Source of the DNA: Prorocentrum cordatum
Taxonomy: Eukaryota > Sar > Dinophyceae > Prorocentrales > Prorocentraceae
DNA length: 30,000 bases
Reading direction: 5' to 3'
Assembly (NCBI GenBank): GCA_963575745.1
Contig: CAUYUJ010014339.1
Span: 122,501-152,500 of the forward strand
The translations under genes were made by a program, and so were the position numbers. Under the pieces are notes generated by a model that worked only from the letters and a program-made list of their open reading frames with translations, was not told the DNA's origin and made no database searches. The first letter of the stretch is position 1. The number at the start of each line of letters is the position of its first letter. Positions 8,561-15,771 of the stretch are shown here, in pieces.

Positions 8561-8760
8561 TGGGGCCCGACTCACGGGCCCCAGAGGCCAGAGGCCGATC
8601 TCGAGGAGAAACGCCGAATCCTCGTCGACACCCGCCCTCCGCGTCTTCGGTAGCCCCTAGAAAGTAAAAAGCAAGGGAGGAGAGGGAGAATGGTAAGGGA
8701 AGGGACAACGGGGAGGGAGGAGTTCCGGGAACTCCGCCATGAAGTAGTCATACAACACAC

Positions 8761-9540
8761 TCTGCTCAGCATTTGGAAAACAAGCCGCGAACAATTATAT
8801 CAAGATGTTCGTGCCTGGCCTTCAATATTGTACCTGGCTTACATGGCTCTGCAAGGCCCCTGAGCTGATCTTGACCACAGGTGCCCCAGTACCACAATTG
8901 AAGGTCTTTCTGATATATGAAGGCATGAGAGGGATGGGTCCAACGACCAGCCATGTGTAAACGCCGCCCCTGGGGAACTCGGGCTAATTGGCAATTAAAG
9001 TGCAGAGTGGGAAGCACTCACTTTTGACCACCCAGACAATGCCACAATCGTCGAGGAGCCTCTACACACGCTAAACGCCCTCCCACTTTCGGTCAGGGTG
9101 TGCTGGGACGCGAAGCGTGCAACAGCTATTGGAGGGGGAGGAGGCGGAGGCGGAGGTCCAGCAGGGGCCTTGGTCTTACCCTCTCCAATCAACTGGGAAG
9201 CCCGAGTTGAGCCAAGTGCAACTCGCAGCAGCCTTCTTCGCACAGTCCGAGCTTTCTGCTCAATCAGCAAGACATGGTGACGACTGGCCTGGGGAACTCG
9301 CGCGCGCGGCAGCCTCTCCAGCAAGGTCGTCAACACAAGCATTGCCTAGCACAGGCCAGGACGGGGTACTACGAGCCAAGGCTTCGATCCATTTAAATGA
9401 GATGGGACCTGCAAGACTACGATGCTAGATGGGTGCCTGCCTTGAGCTAGCAGAAGCCTACCTATCTGGCGCCAGATGTCTGCCTGGGGGACCTCGGGCC
9501 GCCGAAACAATTCAGCATACCACCCCCCAAGCGACTCATG
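8761..9540 (-). pseudogene. Frameshifted RNase H tail and zinc-motif relic of a dinoflagellate-type retroelement
   Basis: Three minus-strand frames in order read like the end of a reverse-transcriptase polyprotein. At 9390-9540 is an open stretch with ADIWRQIGRLLLAQGR then VVLQVPSHL, resembling the RNase H region before its last acidic motif. After a shift near 9389-9400 a second frame gives KWIEALAR and then GNACVDDLAGEAA (9317-9346), the GNxxAD-LA motif of RNase H. A third stretch has QKARTVRRRLL, then a poly-Pro run from a small GGA repeat. A final frame, 8766-9017, gives HPSHAF, LWYWGTCG and LAEPCKPG, matching my memory of an H-x2-H, C-x2-C-G, PCK pattern at the end of dinoflagellate retroelement proteins. 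Here the first Cys appears as Trp. Shifts and stops make it a dead copy. Endonuclease and polymerase domains are absent; element H4 abuts its upstream edge. The family match is recalled, not searched. Confidence 0.5.
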
Positions 9541-9612
9541 GTAGAAACATCGTCCCCCAGACTATGTCTTGACTATTTCTACAGCTTCCTCCTGCACAGG
9601 GACTTGCCCGAC
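9541..9612. mobile_element. Partial MITE family H (right half)
   Basis: GTAGAAACATCGTCCCCCAG ... GACTATTTCTACAG ... CTTGCCCGAC matches the right half of the 7549 copy (AGAAACATCGTTCCGAGACT ... CATGCCCGAC). The left half is missing; the DNA upstream is the RNase H relic. The junction at about 9540 suggests truncation or insertion. Confidence 0.6.
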
Positions 9613-9663
9613 TTTTGAGGTCAGGAGCAGGAAACCCAGCGGCAGAACCAGGCGGGCGGGCCG

Positions 9664-10047
9664 TCGGGGGCGGCCAAGAGGGGGGCGTCCAAGAGGAGGG
9701 GGCGCAAATCATGACCGGCGGCACGTGCGCGGCCCAGGGGGGGAGGGGGGGGGGCCAGGGATGCAATGACATAAAAAGAGGAGCCATGAAATATGGGGCC
9801 ATATCATGGCCCCCGCCATGATATCCCCCCCCCCCCAGTCATCACCCCCCTCTTTGCCGCCCCCGATCCCTGGCCAGGAGGAGGGGAGAGGAGGAGGAGG
9901 AGGAGGAGGAGGAGGGGAGGAGGAGGAGGAGGAGGAGGAGGAGGAGGAGGAGGAGGAGGAGGAGGAGGAGGAGGGGGAGGGGGAGTGGGAGGAGGAGGAG
10001 GAGGAGGAGCCCCCCCTAGTCATCGCCCCCCTCTGTGCCGCCCCCGA
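9664..10047 (+). mobile_element. MITE family A, copy 2, composite with internal AGG array
   Basis: A full-length copy runs from TCGGGGGCGGCCAAGAGG at 9664 to GCCGCCCCCGA ending at 9866. An AGG array follows, then a second copy of only the right end (CCCCCCTAGTCATCGCCCCC ... GCCGCCCCCGA) ending at 10047. The whole composite is flanked by a 20-bp direct repeat AGAACCAGGCGGGCGGKCCG (9644-9663 and 10048-10067) with one mismatch, abutting both outer ends. That is far longer than the 5-7 bp duplications of the other copies. Confidence 0.75.
9876..10009. repeat. (AGG)n microsatellite inside A2
   Basis: AGG array with GGGGAGG interruptions, lying between the two right-end copies of element A2. Gly/Glu-rich open frames across it are artefacts. 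Confidence 0.95.
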
Positions 10048-10404
10048 AGAACCAGGCGGGCGGTCCGGGCGGGCGGACCCCCACGGTCGGGTCGACTGCC
10101 AGGACCGAAACATGTACCCTCGTCGGAGGCCTGGCCCTGCCGTCGGGGATCTCCTGGCCGGGGTCAATCCGAGCCCGGGGCCGCAGGACACCCCGTCTCG
10201 AGGCTCCCGAGGCTCGTCGGAAGCCTGGCCCCGCCGGCCACCACCGCGGCCGCCGGCGCCCGCTCGGGAGGACCCCGGCGGCCCGGCGAGAGCTCTCCCT
10301 CTCTCGGAGGCGCGGCTGCCGGGGAGCATCCTCCCGTGGCGAGCACACCCGCAGGAAGCGATCAGTACCTCGGCGGACGCACGACAGAACCGGCCACAGC
10401 ATGA

Positions 10405-10480
10405 GGGACCGAATCTGGAGAGAAAACAAGAACACACAGACACAATCCATCGCCGGTTCCCCCCAGGAAACATGGGAAGC
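10405..10480 (-). repeat. Dispersed repeat O, partial copy in reverse orientation
   Basis: Read on the minus strand it gives CATGTTTCCTGGGGGG, CGATGGATTGTGTCTGTGTG and TTCTTGTTTTCTCTCCAG, the right half of repeat O. In the coding-like reading, HTDTIHRR recurs as HTDTINRR in other copies; this follows from DNA similarity. Confidence 0.6.
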
Positions 10481-10601
10481 AGACCAGCTGGACCGCGCGC
10501 ACGGCCCCCCCCTGCGGCGGCAGCTGGCAGTGGCCTCGCGTACAGAGCGCCTGCGCTTACGCACACTCGCCATACTTGCAGAACGTTGGCATGTAAATTT
10601 T

Positions 10602-10769
10602 CGGTGGCAACTCATGGGAGCCTCCGATACAATCTTGTCGGCTCTTGCGATTCGACGCTAATCGACGCTAAAATCCACGCTAAATCGAGGCTAGATCGAC
10701 GCTAATCGAGGCTAAATCGGCGCTATCTCCTCGACTCCAGATGCTAATTGACGCTAGTCGACGCTAAAG
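10602..10769 (+). repeat. Module L, copy 1: leader plus (ATCGACGCTA)n
   Basis: A leader GGTGGCAACTCATGGGAGCC ... CTTGTCGGCTCTTGCGA precedes about ten imperfect 10-11 bp units of TCGACGCTAA (10651-10769). The same leader and units occur at 17262-17370, and units alone at 19789-19845. Period and phase are visible by eye. Confidence 0.85.
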
Positions 10770-10910
10770 ACATACTTAAAAGGGTTATACCAGGCCCCCA
10801 TGACTTGCCACCTAGAAAAAACCACTGTTGTGGGGGCTGGGGTCGGTTTCCCACTGTTCCTTCCGAACGTGCGCAGAAGCTTCCTCTCGCTGGCGGCCTG
10901 GGAACGCATA

Positions 10911-11086
10911 CAGTCGGGGCCTTGACCTAAGGAACCCAAAATAAGGAACGAGGCCCCTTTCTTCCATAAATTAAACTTCGATTTCCGATCGAAAACATAA
11001 GGAAAACCTGAGGCAAGCTGCGAAACACTTAAGGAACGCGGAGCCCCTCCCCAACGGACAGGGTTCCTTCTTCAGGGCCCCGACTG
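10911..11086 (+). mobile_element. MITE family F, copy 2 (176 bp, TA target)
   Basis: Exact ends CAGTCGGGGC ... GCCCCGACTG, with TA at 10909-10910 and 11087-11088. It is the same length as F1 and the two are highly similar throughout (CCTAAGGAACCC, AACGAGGCCCCTTTCTTCC, GCAAGCTGCGAAACACTTAA, GGGTTCCTTCTTCAG). It is the best-preserved copy and has no coding capacity. Confidence 0.88.
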
Positions 11087-11107
11087 TACGTTTCTGTTTT
11101 TTTTGTG

Positions 11108-11265
11108 GGGCTCCAGTCGGGGATCCACCACAATGCGGCGACAGGCCGTCCGAAGACGTCGACATCCGCGGAGACCTCACCGCACGGCTTTGGGACGCTG
11201 GGGGGCCCCAATCGCCCGACACGTTCTCGGGAAACGACCCAGATCCCCAAACCGTGTAGCCCCCC
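11108..11265 (+). repeat. Dispersed repeat D, copy 1
   Basis: Shares with copies at 22180 and 28266 the order CACCGCACGG, GGGACGCTGGGGG, TCGCCCGACACGTTCTCGG, AACGACCCAGATCCCCAAA. Its left arm is more diverged than in the other copies. No TSD is found. Confidence 0.65.
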
Positions 11266-11502
11266 CTGGCTCACCACACCGTATGCTCACCGCACCGTTC
11301 CCGGAGATACGAGGCTGCGAGCAGATCGCACCATCGTGATAGATCGCAGCAGGAGCACGGGACTGCATCTTTCTGCGGCATTCCGCACTCTTCGATCCGG
11401 ACCGACGTGCACTGGCACCAGGCTCGAGAGCGGGCGAAAGCGCCAGGCGTGGGTGACAATTGCAACGCTCCGATCTCAGCGTGTGCGCCCCCCCGACCAC
11501 TA

Positions 11503-11674
11503 CAGTAGGGGCCCGACCACAAGAGACTTCCACAAGAAACACAACCCTGAGACCCCAGGACGTCCATTGATTCATGGTGTGGGAAGGTCACGCTTTCCAT
11601 AGCGAAACCATCGAAACCCAAGGAAGCCAGGGTACCCTGGAGGCGAGCAGGGTGTTTGGCATGGGTCTCCACTG
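11503..11674 (+). mobile_element. MITE family C, copy 1 (172 bp)
   Basis: Starts CAGTAGGGGCCCGACCACAA next to TA and ends GGGTCTCCACTG. The right target reads CA where TA is expected. The interior GACTTCCACAAGAAACACAA ... GGTACCCTGGAGGCGAGCAG matches copies at 21972 and 22977. CAGT ends and TA target again suggest a Tc1/mariner-pogo MITE; the length is close to family F. Confidence 0.78.
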
Positions 11675-11780
11675 CAGAGGGACCAAGCGCTGCATGAGCA
11701 TAACTTTCGGGGTGTCCGCGCGGAGCTCCGAGAGTTAAATTCTACTCTGTTTGAGCCTCTCTTTTTTTGGGGGGGGGAAG

Positions 11781-11912
11781 CTGGCCATCGCTCGGACGTC
11801 CATTCCCTGTTTGTTTTTTTCGGTTTCGTGCGTGGTTTTCTCGCCACATGATCAAGGATGCTCCTCGATGGTCCTCGCCGAGGAAAAAACGCACACGTCC
11901 GAGCGATGCCAA
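11781..11912. mobile_element. MITE family E, copy 1
   Basis: The left end CTGGCCATCGCTCGGACGTC and right end CACGTCCGAGCGATGCCAA are inverse, and pairing continues inward through the T-rich and A-rich blocks (GTGCGTGG, AAAAAACGCACAC). The whole element can fold as one stem. Flanks GGGAAG (11775-11780) and GGGAAA (11913-11918) form a 6-bp near-duplication. Confidence 0.78.
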
Positions 11913-12107
11913 GGGAAACCGACACGCACCGCTGACTACCGCTGCTCCCCGGACCTCTCGAGGCGAGCCTACAGCGGTGGCGACGGAAGGCCTCCCAGGA
12001 GGAGGCCCCGAAGGGGCGAACGCGAGGCACAGGCGCCAGGCAGGGGCGCCCTCTCCTCCTCCGAGTTCTCTGGGCGCCTCTCGAGCCTCCCGGCGAAGCG
12101 GCCAGCA

Positions 12108-12172
12108 TCATCGTCAGCAGCATCCTCCTCATCATAAGCATCATCGTCGTCATCGTCGTCGTCATCATCTCC
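12108..12172. repeat. (ATC/GTC)n microsatellite
   Basis: CATCATCGTC, AGCAGCATCC and CATCGTCGTC triplets. The Asp-rich minus-strand frame is simple sequence. Confidence 0.9.
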
Positions 12173-12279
12173 GGGCAGCCTGGCCCCTCGCCGCCGGCTC
12201 CGGGCAGCTGGGGCGGGCCGGGCAAGCCGGCCCACAGAGGGGCCTCCCGGAGGGGGTCCGAGACGATGGGGGTCGGAGG

Positions 12280-12460
12280 ATCTCGCGCCGCGTCGCCGAC
12301 ACGAAGGCGATGCACCGCTGGTGCGTCGGCGATGCGCTGGCGAGGTCGGCGATGCGTCGCCGACGTCGGCGTGGAGCACGTGGGGCACCTCGCGCCCCGT
12401 CGCCGATGCGTCGCCGGTGCATCGGCGACGCGGGGCGGGGCGGTCCGCCGACGCCATGCG
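12280..12460. repeat. GCGATGCATCGGCGACG short-repeat cluster
   Basis: About ten degenerate copies of CGGCGATGCG, CGTCGCCGAC and GGTGCATCGGCGACGCGG in both orientations. The short palindrome CATCGCCGATG is a recurring unit; the same words form the 60-bp palindrome at 1308 and the cluster at 23697. Many can pair with each other. Open frames repeat MHRRRIGDA-like peptides as a consequence. Confidence 0.8.
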
Positions 12461-12489
12461 CTGCGACCCCCATCTGGGAGGCCCAGATC

Positions 12490-12725
12490 GGGGACAGGCA
12501 AGGCTCGGGTTCGGGGAACTCGGGTTGGCCCGACGGTGCCATCATGAGAATGGCGAGACCCGGCTTGAAATCTGACGCGACCTCCTGCTGCAAGCATCCC
12601 ACGAACACTGGACCGTCAAACTCCAGGACGCGCTCGTCAAAAAGCGGCCGACCCAAACTCTGGCGTACTCCGAGATCCGAGGTCGTGATTTTTTCAATGC
12701 GGGGCCCCCGGAAGCCTCGGCCCAC
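12490..12725 (-). CDS. Weak coding candidate, unknown exon-like stretch
   Basis: The first ~80 residues of a minus-strand open frame are non-repetitive and protein-like: they include IEKITTSDLGVRQSLG, FDERVLEFDGPVFVGC and DFKPGLAILMM. Further downstream the frame runs into the GCGATGC repeat cluster, where continued translation is meaningless. No domain is recognised and no start or splice signal is convincing. It could be an exon of a host or retroelement gene whose neighbours are gone. The other frames here look less protein-like, which slightly favours this one. Confidence 0.22.
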
Positions 12726-12895
12726 TCACCAGGTCTGCATCCTGAATCGTTGTTTGACGGTCCCGAGGCCCAGTAAGGGCCCCTGGAGCCCGAAAACTGC
12801 GGAAAACCTCCGTCGTGATCTCTGCAGTGCGTCGGAGCTCTGGGGCACCTGCCCGACCTCACGCCAGCTCCCTGCGCTGCCCCCGAGCCCGGGCG

Positions 12896-13020
12896 GAGAA
12901 GGAGGAGGAGGAGGAGGCGCAGGAGGAGGAGGAGGCGGCGGAGGAGGAGGAGGAGGCGGAGGAGGAGGAGATGGAGGAGGAGGAGGAGGAGGAGGAGGAG
13001 GAGGAGGAGGAGGAGGAGCG
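12896..13020. repeat. (AGG)n microsatellite
   Basis: AGG/GGA array with GGC interruptions; the long Glu-rich and Ser-rich frames are artefacts. Confidence 0.96.
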
Positions 13021-13082
13021 ATTTCTCAATGCGCTGGAGCTCTGGGTGCTCGAGCCTGACGCTCTTCCACGACCACGCTTAA

Positions 13083-13233
13083 GTCGGGCGTGTCCCCCTA
13101 CAGGGGGACTTTCGACGAAGAAAACATCGATTAAACAAATGCTCCAAAGTATAGTCCAAAAATACTCCAAACATACCCCCTGACTATTTTTGGATTAATT
13201 TGAATATTCCCCCTGTAGTTGAGCAGGGACCGA
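13083..13233. mobile_element. MITE family H, copy (151 bp)
   Basis: Left end GTCGGGCGTGTCCCCCTACA preceded by TTAA (13079-13082). The right end, ...CCCCCTGTAGTTGAGCAGGGACCGAC, is a damaged inverse. The AT-rich interior has TAGTCCAAAAATACTCC and GACTATTTTTGGATTAATTT, a further inverted pair. Confidence 0.75.
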
Positions 13234-13258
13234 CCGTCCCGGCATTCCTATAGTCCTA

Positions 13259-13379
13259 CCACGAAATGTTCTTAGAACCCAAAAATGTTCTAAGAACAAA
13301 AACAAGGTTCTTAGAGCATGAACCTGATGTGTGAAAACAAGACAATCCCCGCCAGAAATGTTCTGAGAACATCTCGTGG
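13259..13379. mobile_element. Foldback element with four GTTCTNAGAAC palindromes
   Basis: Ends CCACGAAATGTTCTTAGAAC and the inverse of GTTCTGAGAACATCTCGTGG pair at 18 of 20 positions. Within the 121 bp, GTTCTTAGAAC, GTTCTAAGAAC, GGTTCTTAGAGC and GTTCTGAGAAC occur as small palindromes. No target duplication is clear and I see no other copy in the window. Confidence 0.7.
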
Positions 13380-13476
13380 AAACCGCAACCAGCTTTTAGC
13401 ACATTACTCGGTAGCGCTATAGGCGAGCCAGGACGCTCCGCCAATGCCTGATGCAGAGGGACAGGCCCGCCTTTAC

Positions 13477-13671
13477 TCGGGAGCGGCCAAGAGGGGGGTT
13501 GTCCAAGAGGGGGGGGTGCAATCATGACCGGCGGCATGTGCGCGGCCCAGCGGGGGGGCCAAGGACGTGATGAAACAAGAAGAGGCGCCCTGAAGTCTGG
13601 GGAGATATCATGGCCCCCGCCATGATATCCACACCCCCCCTAGTCAGCACCCCCCTCTTTGCCGCCCCTGG
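13477..13671 (+). mobile_element. MITE family A, copy 3 (195 bp)
   Basis: TCGGGAGCGGCCAAGAGGGG to CCCCCTCTTTGCCGCCCCTGG. Flanking CCTTTAC (13470-13476) and CCTCTAC (13672-13678) form a 7-bp duplication with one mismatch. The interior is very close to A1, including ATCATGGCCCCCGCCATGAT. Confidence 0.8.
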
Positions 13672-13674
13672 CCT

Positions 13675-13880
13675 CTACGACCGCGCCCCCGCGCCCCGCC
13701 GGAGCCGCGGGCGACGCGGGCCGCCAGCCCGGCGGGGCCTCGCCCGGCTCGGGGGCCATGCCGCGCGGAGGCCCGCGCGCGCTATGGCCCCGCGCGGGCG
13801 TCCCTCGCGGGCGCCGGGGCGCGGCCCTTTCGGGGAGCCCCGCCTCGCGGCGGCGCGCCAGCGGGCCGCGGGGGTGTCGA
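13675..13880. other. Extremely GC-rich block, no gene seen
   Basis: About 200 bp of G and C with few A/T, including GCCCGCGCGCGC and CGCGGGCG words. Arg/Pro/Ala-rich open frames exist on both strands but reflect composition. A similar block lies at about 25930-26100. Confidence 0.6.
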
Positions 13881-13898
13881 GCCCACGATCGACCTTTC

Positions 13899-14087
13899 GG
13901 ACGAACGAACAACACACACCCATACCCATACGGAGGTCGTTGGGAGGAGGACTGGCTATGGGTATGGGTGCGGGTTGTCGGACCCTGGGGAACGCTCCCG
14001 TTCGAGCGGGGGCCCCCATCCGACAACACGCACCCGTAGCCCTCTCCGATCCTCCTATGGGTATGGGTGTGTGTTGTTGGTTCGTCA
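13899..14087. mobile_element. MITE-like foldback element Q (189 bp)
   Basis: Ends GACGAACGAACAACACACAC and the inverse of GTGTGTGTTGTTGGTTCGTC continue through CCCATACCCATA for about 35 bp. A second internal pair, GGGTTGTCGGA/TCCGACAACAC, extends the stem. CTTTC occurs directly at both sides (13894-13898 and 14088-14092), a likely 5-bp target duplication. Confidence 0.8.
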
Positions 14088-14207
14088 CTTTCGTTTTGCT
14101 TTATTCTGTTCCCTCCCCAGATCCAAAAAGCAGGCAATCGAGCAATCCTGGCGGCCGTGCCTGGTCGTCCTGTCGCCGGATGAGCACGAAGGGGCATCGG
14201 GAGGGCA

Positions 14208-14418
14208 TCAGGACGATCGAAATGAGCACGGAAAGAATGGGTACGATGCCCAACGGCAGGTCCTGTTCCTTTTGAACAGGGCTCGCTGTCCGCGCCGCTG
14301 CGGACGCTGTTCACTGAAGACAAAGAGCCGCCTGCCCAGCAGCGGCCGCTCTGCTTTGGGCAACATTTGTTGCTGGGTATTGTGTCCATTTTCTCGGTAC
14401 CCATTTCGAGCGTCCCAA
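14208..14418 (-). mobile_element. MITE family B, copy 2 (211 bp)
   Basis: Same family as 8006-8218 but inverted: its reverse complement shows GCGGCCGCTGCTGGGCAGGC and CTGTTCAAAAGGAACAGG at matching positions. TIRs include GAAAGAATGGGTACGATGCC. A perfect 5-bp duplication GGGCA flanks it (14203-14207 and 14419-14423), independently supporting the 5-bp rule seen for B1. Confidence 0.88.
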
Positions 14419-14609
14419 GGGCATGAGAAACGCTCGGAAAGCAGGACTCGCAACTTTTGAAAGGCAAGGCAAACCTGCGAGCGGGGGGGCAGCAAGAACC
14501 CTCAGGGAGGGAAGCAATAGCACTTACAGCCGGTCCGTATCACGAGGACACGCGATAAGGAGATGCAAGGGCCTTGGAGGGCCTTTTCGAAGCCTCTCGA
14601 TCGGGGTGC

Positions 14610-14762
14610 TAGGGGGCCACATGCGAACCCTACCCCTACCCGCCACGATTTCTGAGGGGGAGGGTGGGGTTCACTTCGCTTGGGAGCTCCCGAACGAAGT
14701 GAACCCCACCCTCCCCCTCAGAAATCGTGGGGGGTAGGGGTAGGTTCGCATGTGGCCCCCTA
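14610..14762. mobile_element. Near-perfect 153-bp foldback element with 5-bp TSD
   Basis: The element is almost one continuous palindrome: TAGGGGGCCACATGCGAACC ... GGTTCGCATGTGGCCCCCTA, centred on GGGAGCTCCC near 14686. Only a handful of mismatches occur along arms of about 75 bp. A perfect 5-bp repeat GGTGC flanks it (14605-14609 and 14763-14767). It has no room for a gene. It would fold into an exceptionally stable hairpin if transcribed. Confidence 0.9.
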
Positions 14763-14857
14763 GGTGCGGCCGACGAGAATGGTCAAGGGTGGGCCGAGGA
14801 TCGGACGCCGGGCAAGGGCTGCTAAATCCGTGGCTGCTAAAATCGACCTCCGGGAAG

Positions 14858-14988
14858 CTCGCCATCGCTCGGACGTCCATTTCCCGTGCATTGTTCGGTT
14901 TCGTGCGTGTTTTTTTCGCTCGATGGTCCAGGATGCTCCTCAAGGGTCCTCGCCGAGAATAAAAATGCACACGTCCGAGCGATGCCAG
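14858..14988. mobile_element. MITE family E, copy 2 (131 bp)
   Basis: CTCGCCATCGCTCGGACGTC to ACGTCCGAGCGATGCCAG, with an exact 6-bp direct repeat GGGAAG (14852-14857 and 14989-14994). Internal T-rich (GTGTTTTTTTCGCTCG) and A-rich (GAATAAAAATGCAC) blocks also pair. It is the best-defined E copy. Confidence 0.82.
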
Positions 14989-15127
14989 GGGAAGTTGTCT
15001 TCGTCCTTCCGGGAAGAAGCCCGTTGACTGTTTCGCGTGCCGCGCCTCATTCTGGGGAATTGTTTTTTTCCTTCCGGGAGGGCCGTGTTAGCAGCCACGG
15101 TCTTAGCAGCCCTCGCCCAGCTTTCGA

Positions 15128-15318
15128 GAGGAGGTACAGGATGCAAAGGGCACCCTTGGGAAGGTTGCCCATCCCTACTATGTGCGGGGCGGCTGCAGGG
15201 GGTCGAGCCTGACACAGTAGAGACGCTGTCTCAAGGAGCCCTAGGTAAGGACGGCGGCTCCCCTTTCTCCATCGATGAAAACTCCGATTTCGCATGCCAA
15301 GACCTGAGGGCAGCCTGA
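15128..15318 (+). repeat. Repeat G copy 2 followed by a degraded F-like segment
   Basis: AAAGGGCACCCTTGGGAAGG ... CCCATCCCTACTATG matches repeat G at 23217. From about 15230, CAAGGAGCCCTAGGTAAGGA ... CTCCGATTTCGCATGCC ... CCTGAGGGCAGCCTGAG follows the interior of family F in order but lacks its ends. H3 starts immediately after. Confidence 0.5.
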
Positions 15319-15323
15319 GATTA

Positions 15324-15487
15324 GGTCGGGCGTGTTCCCCTACAGGGGGATGTTCGACGAAAAAATGAAAATACACCAAACATGCACCAAAAAGGTAAAC
15401 AAATACGCAAAAAATAATCCCCAGACTATTTTCGGACTATTCTTTGTTTTTTCATAGAGAATCCCCCTGTAGGGGGACAGGCCCGAC
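15324..15487. mobile_element. MITE family H, best copy (164 bp)
   Basis: Ends GGTCGGGCGTGTTCCCCTAC and the inverse of TAGGGGGACAGGCCCGAC pair through CAGGGGGA. TTAG precedes the left end and TTAA follows the right, suggesting a TTAA-type target. The interior is AT-rich with ATAATCCCCAGACTATTTTC. TTAA targets occur in piggyBac and Kolobok families; assignment is open. Confidence 0.78.
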
Positions 15488-15539
15488 TTAAGTCTAAGAC
15501 AACCTGCAACACAATCCACGAACACTGAACGACATTTTT

Positions 15540-15768
15540 CGGCGACCCTGAGAGCCTGGAAAGCCGTCGGGAGATTGTCTAGGGCGTCTTAGGCCGTCGT
15601 AGGACGTTTCGGAGCCTGGCTGGGAAGTTCAGGGGAGGCCATCTTGGGCGATCTGGGAACGGTCTTCGAAAAAAATAAAAAGGAATTTGAATAATTCCCT
15701 TTTCTCTCAAAGGAGTCTGCAAAGAGGCTTGTGGAAGCTTTCCTTGGGGGGCCTCCAAACATTATTGT
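15540..15768. other. No gene seen; mixed GTCGTAGG and A-rich DNA
   Basis: Contains CGTCTTAGGCCGTCGTAGGA-type short repeats and an A-rich patch (GAAAAAAATAAAAAGGAATT, around 15669). I see no open frame with protein-like composition and no terminal repeats. Confidence 0.4.
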
Positions 15769-15771
15769 GAT

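Noticed and set aside
12280-12460. CRISPR-like regular short repeats
   Set aside because: Units are degenerate, in both orientations, irregularly spaced and without unique spacers; no cas-like genes.
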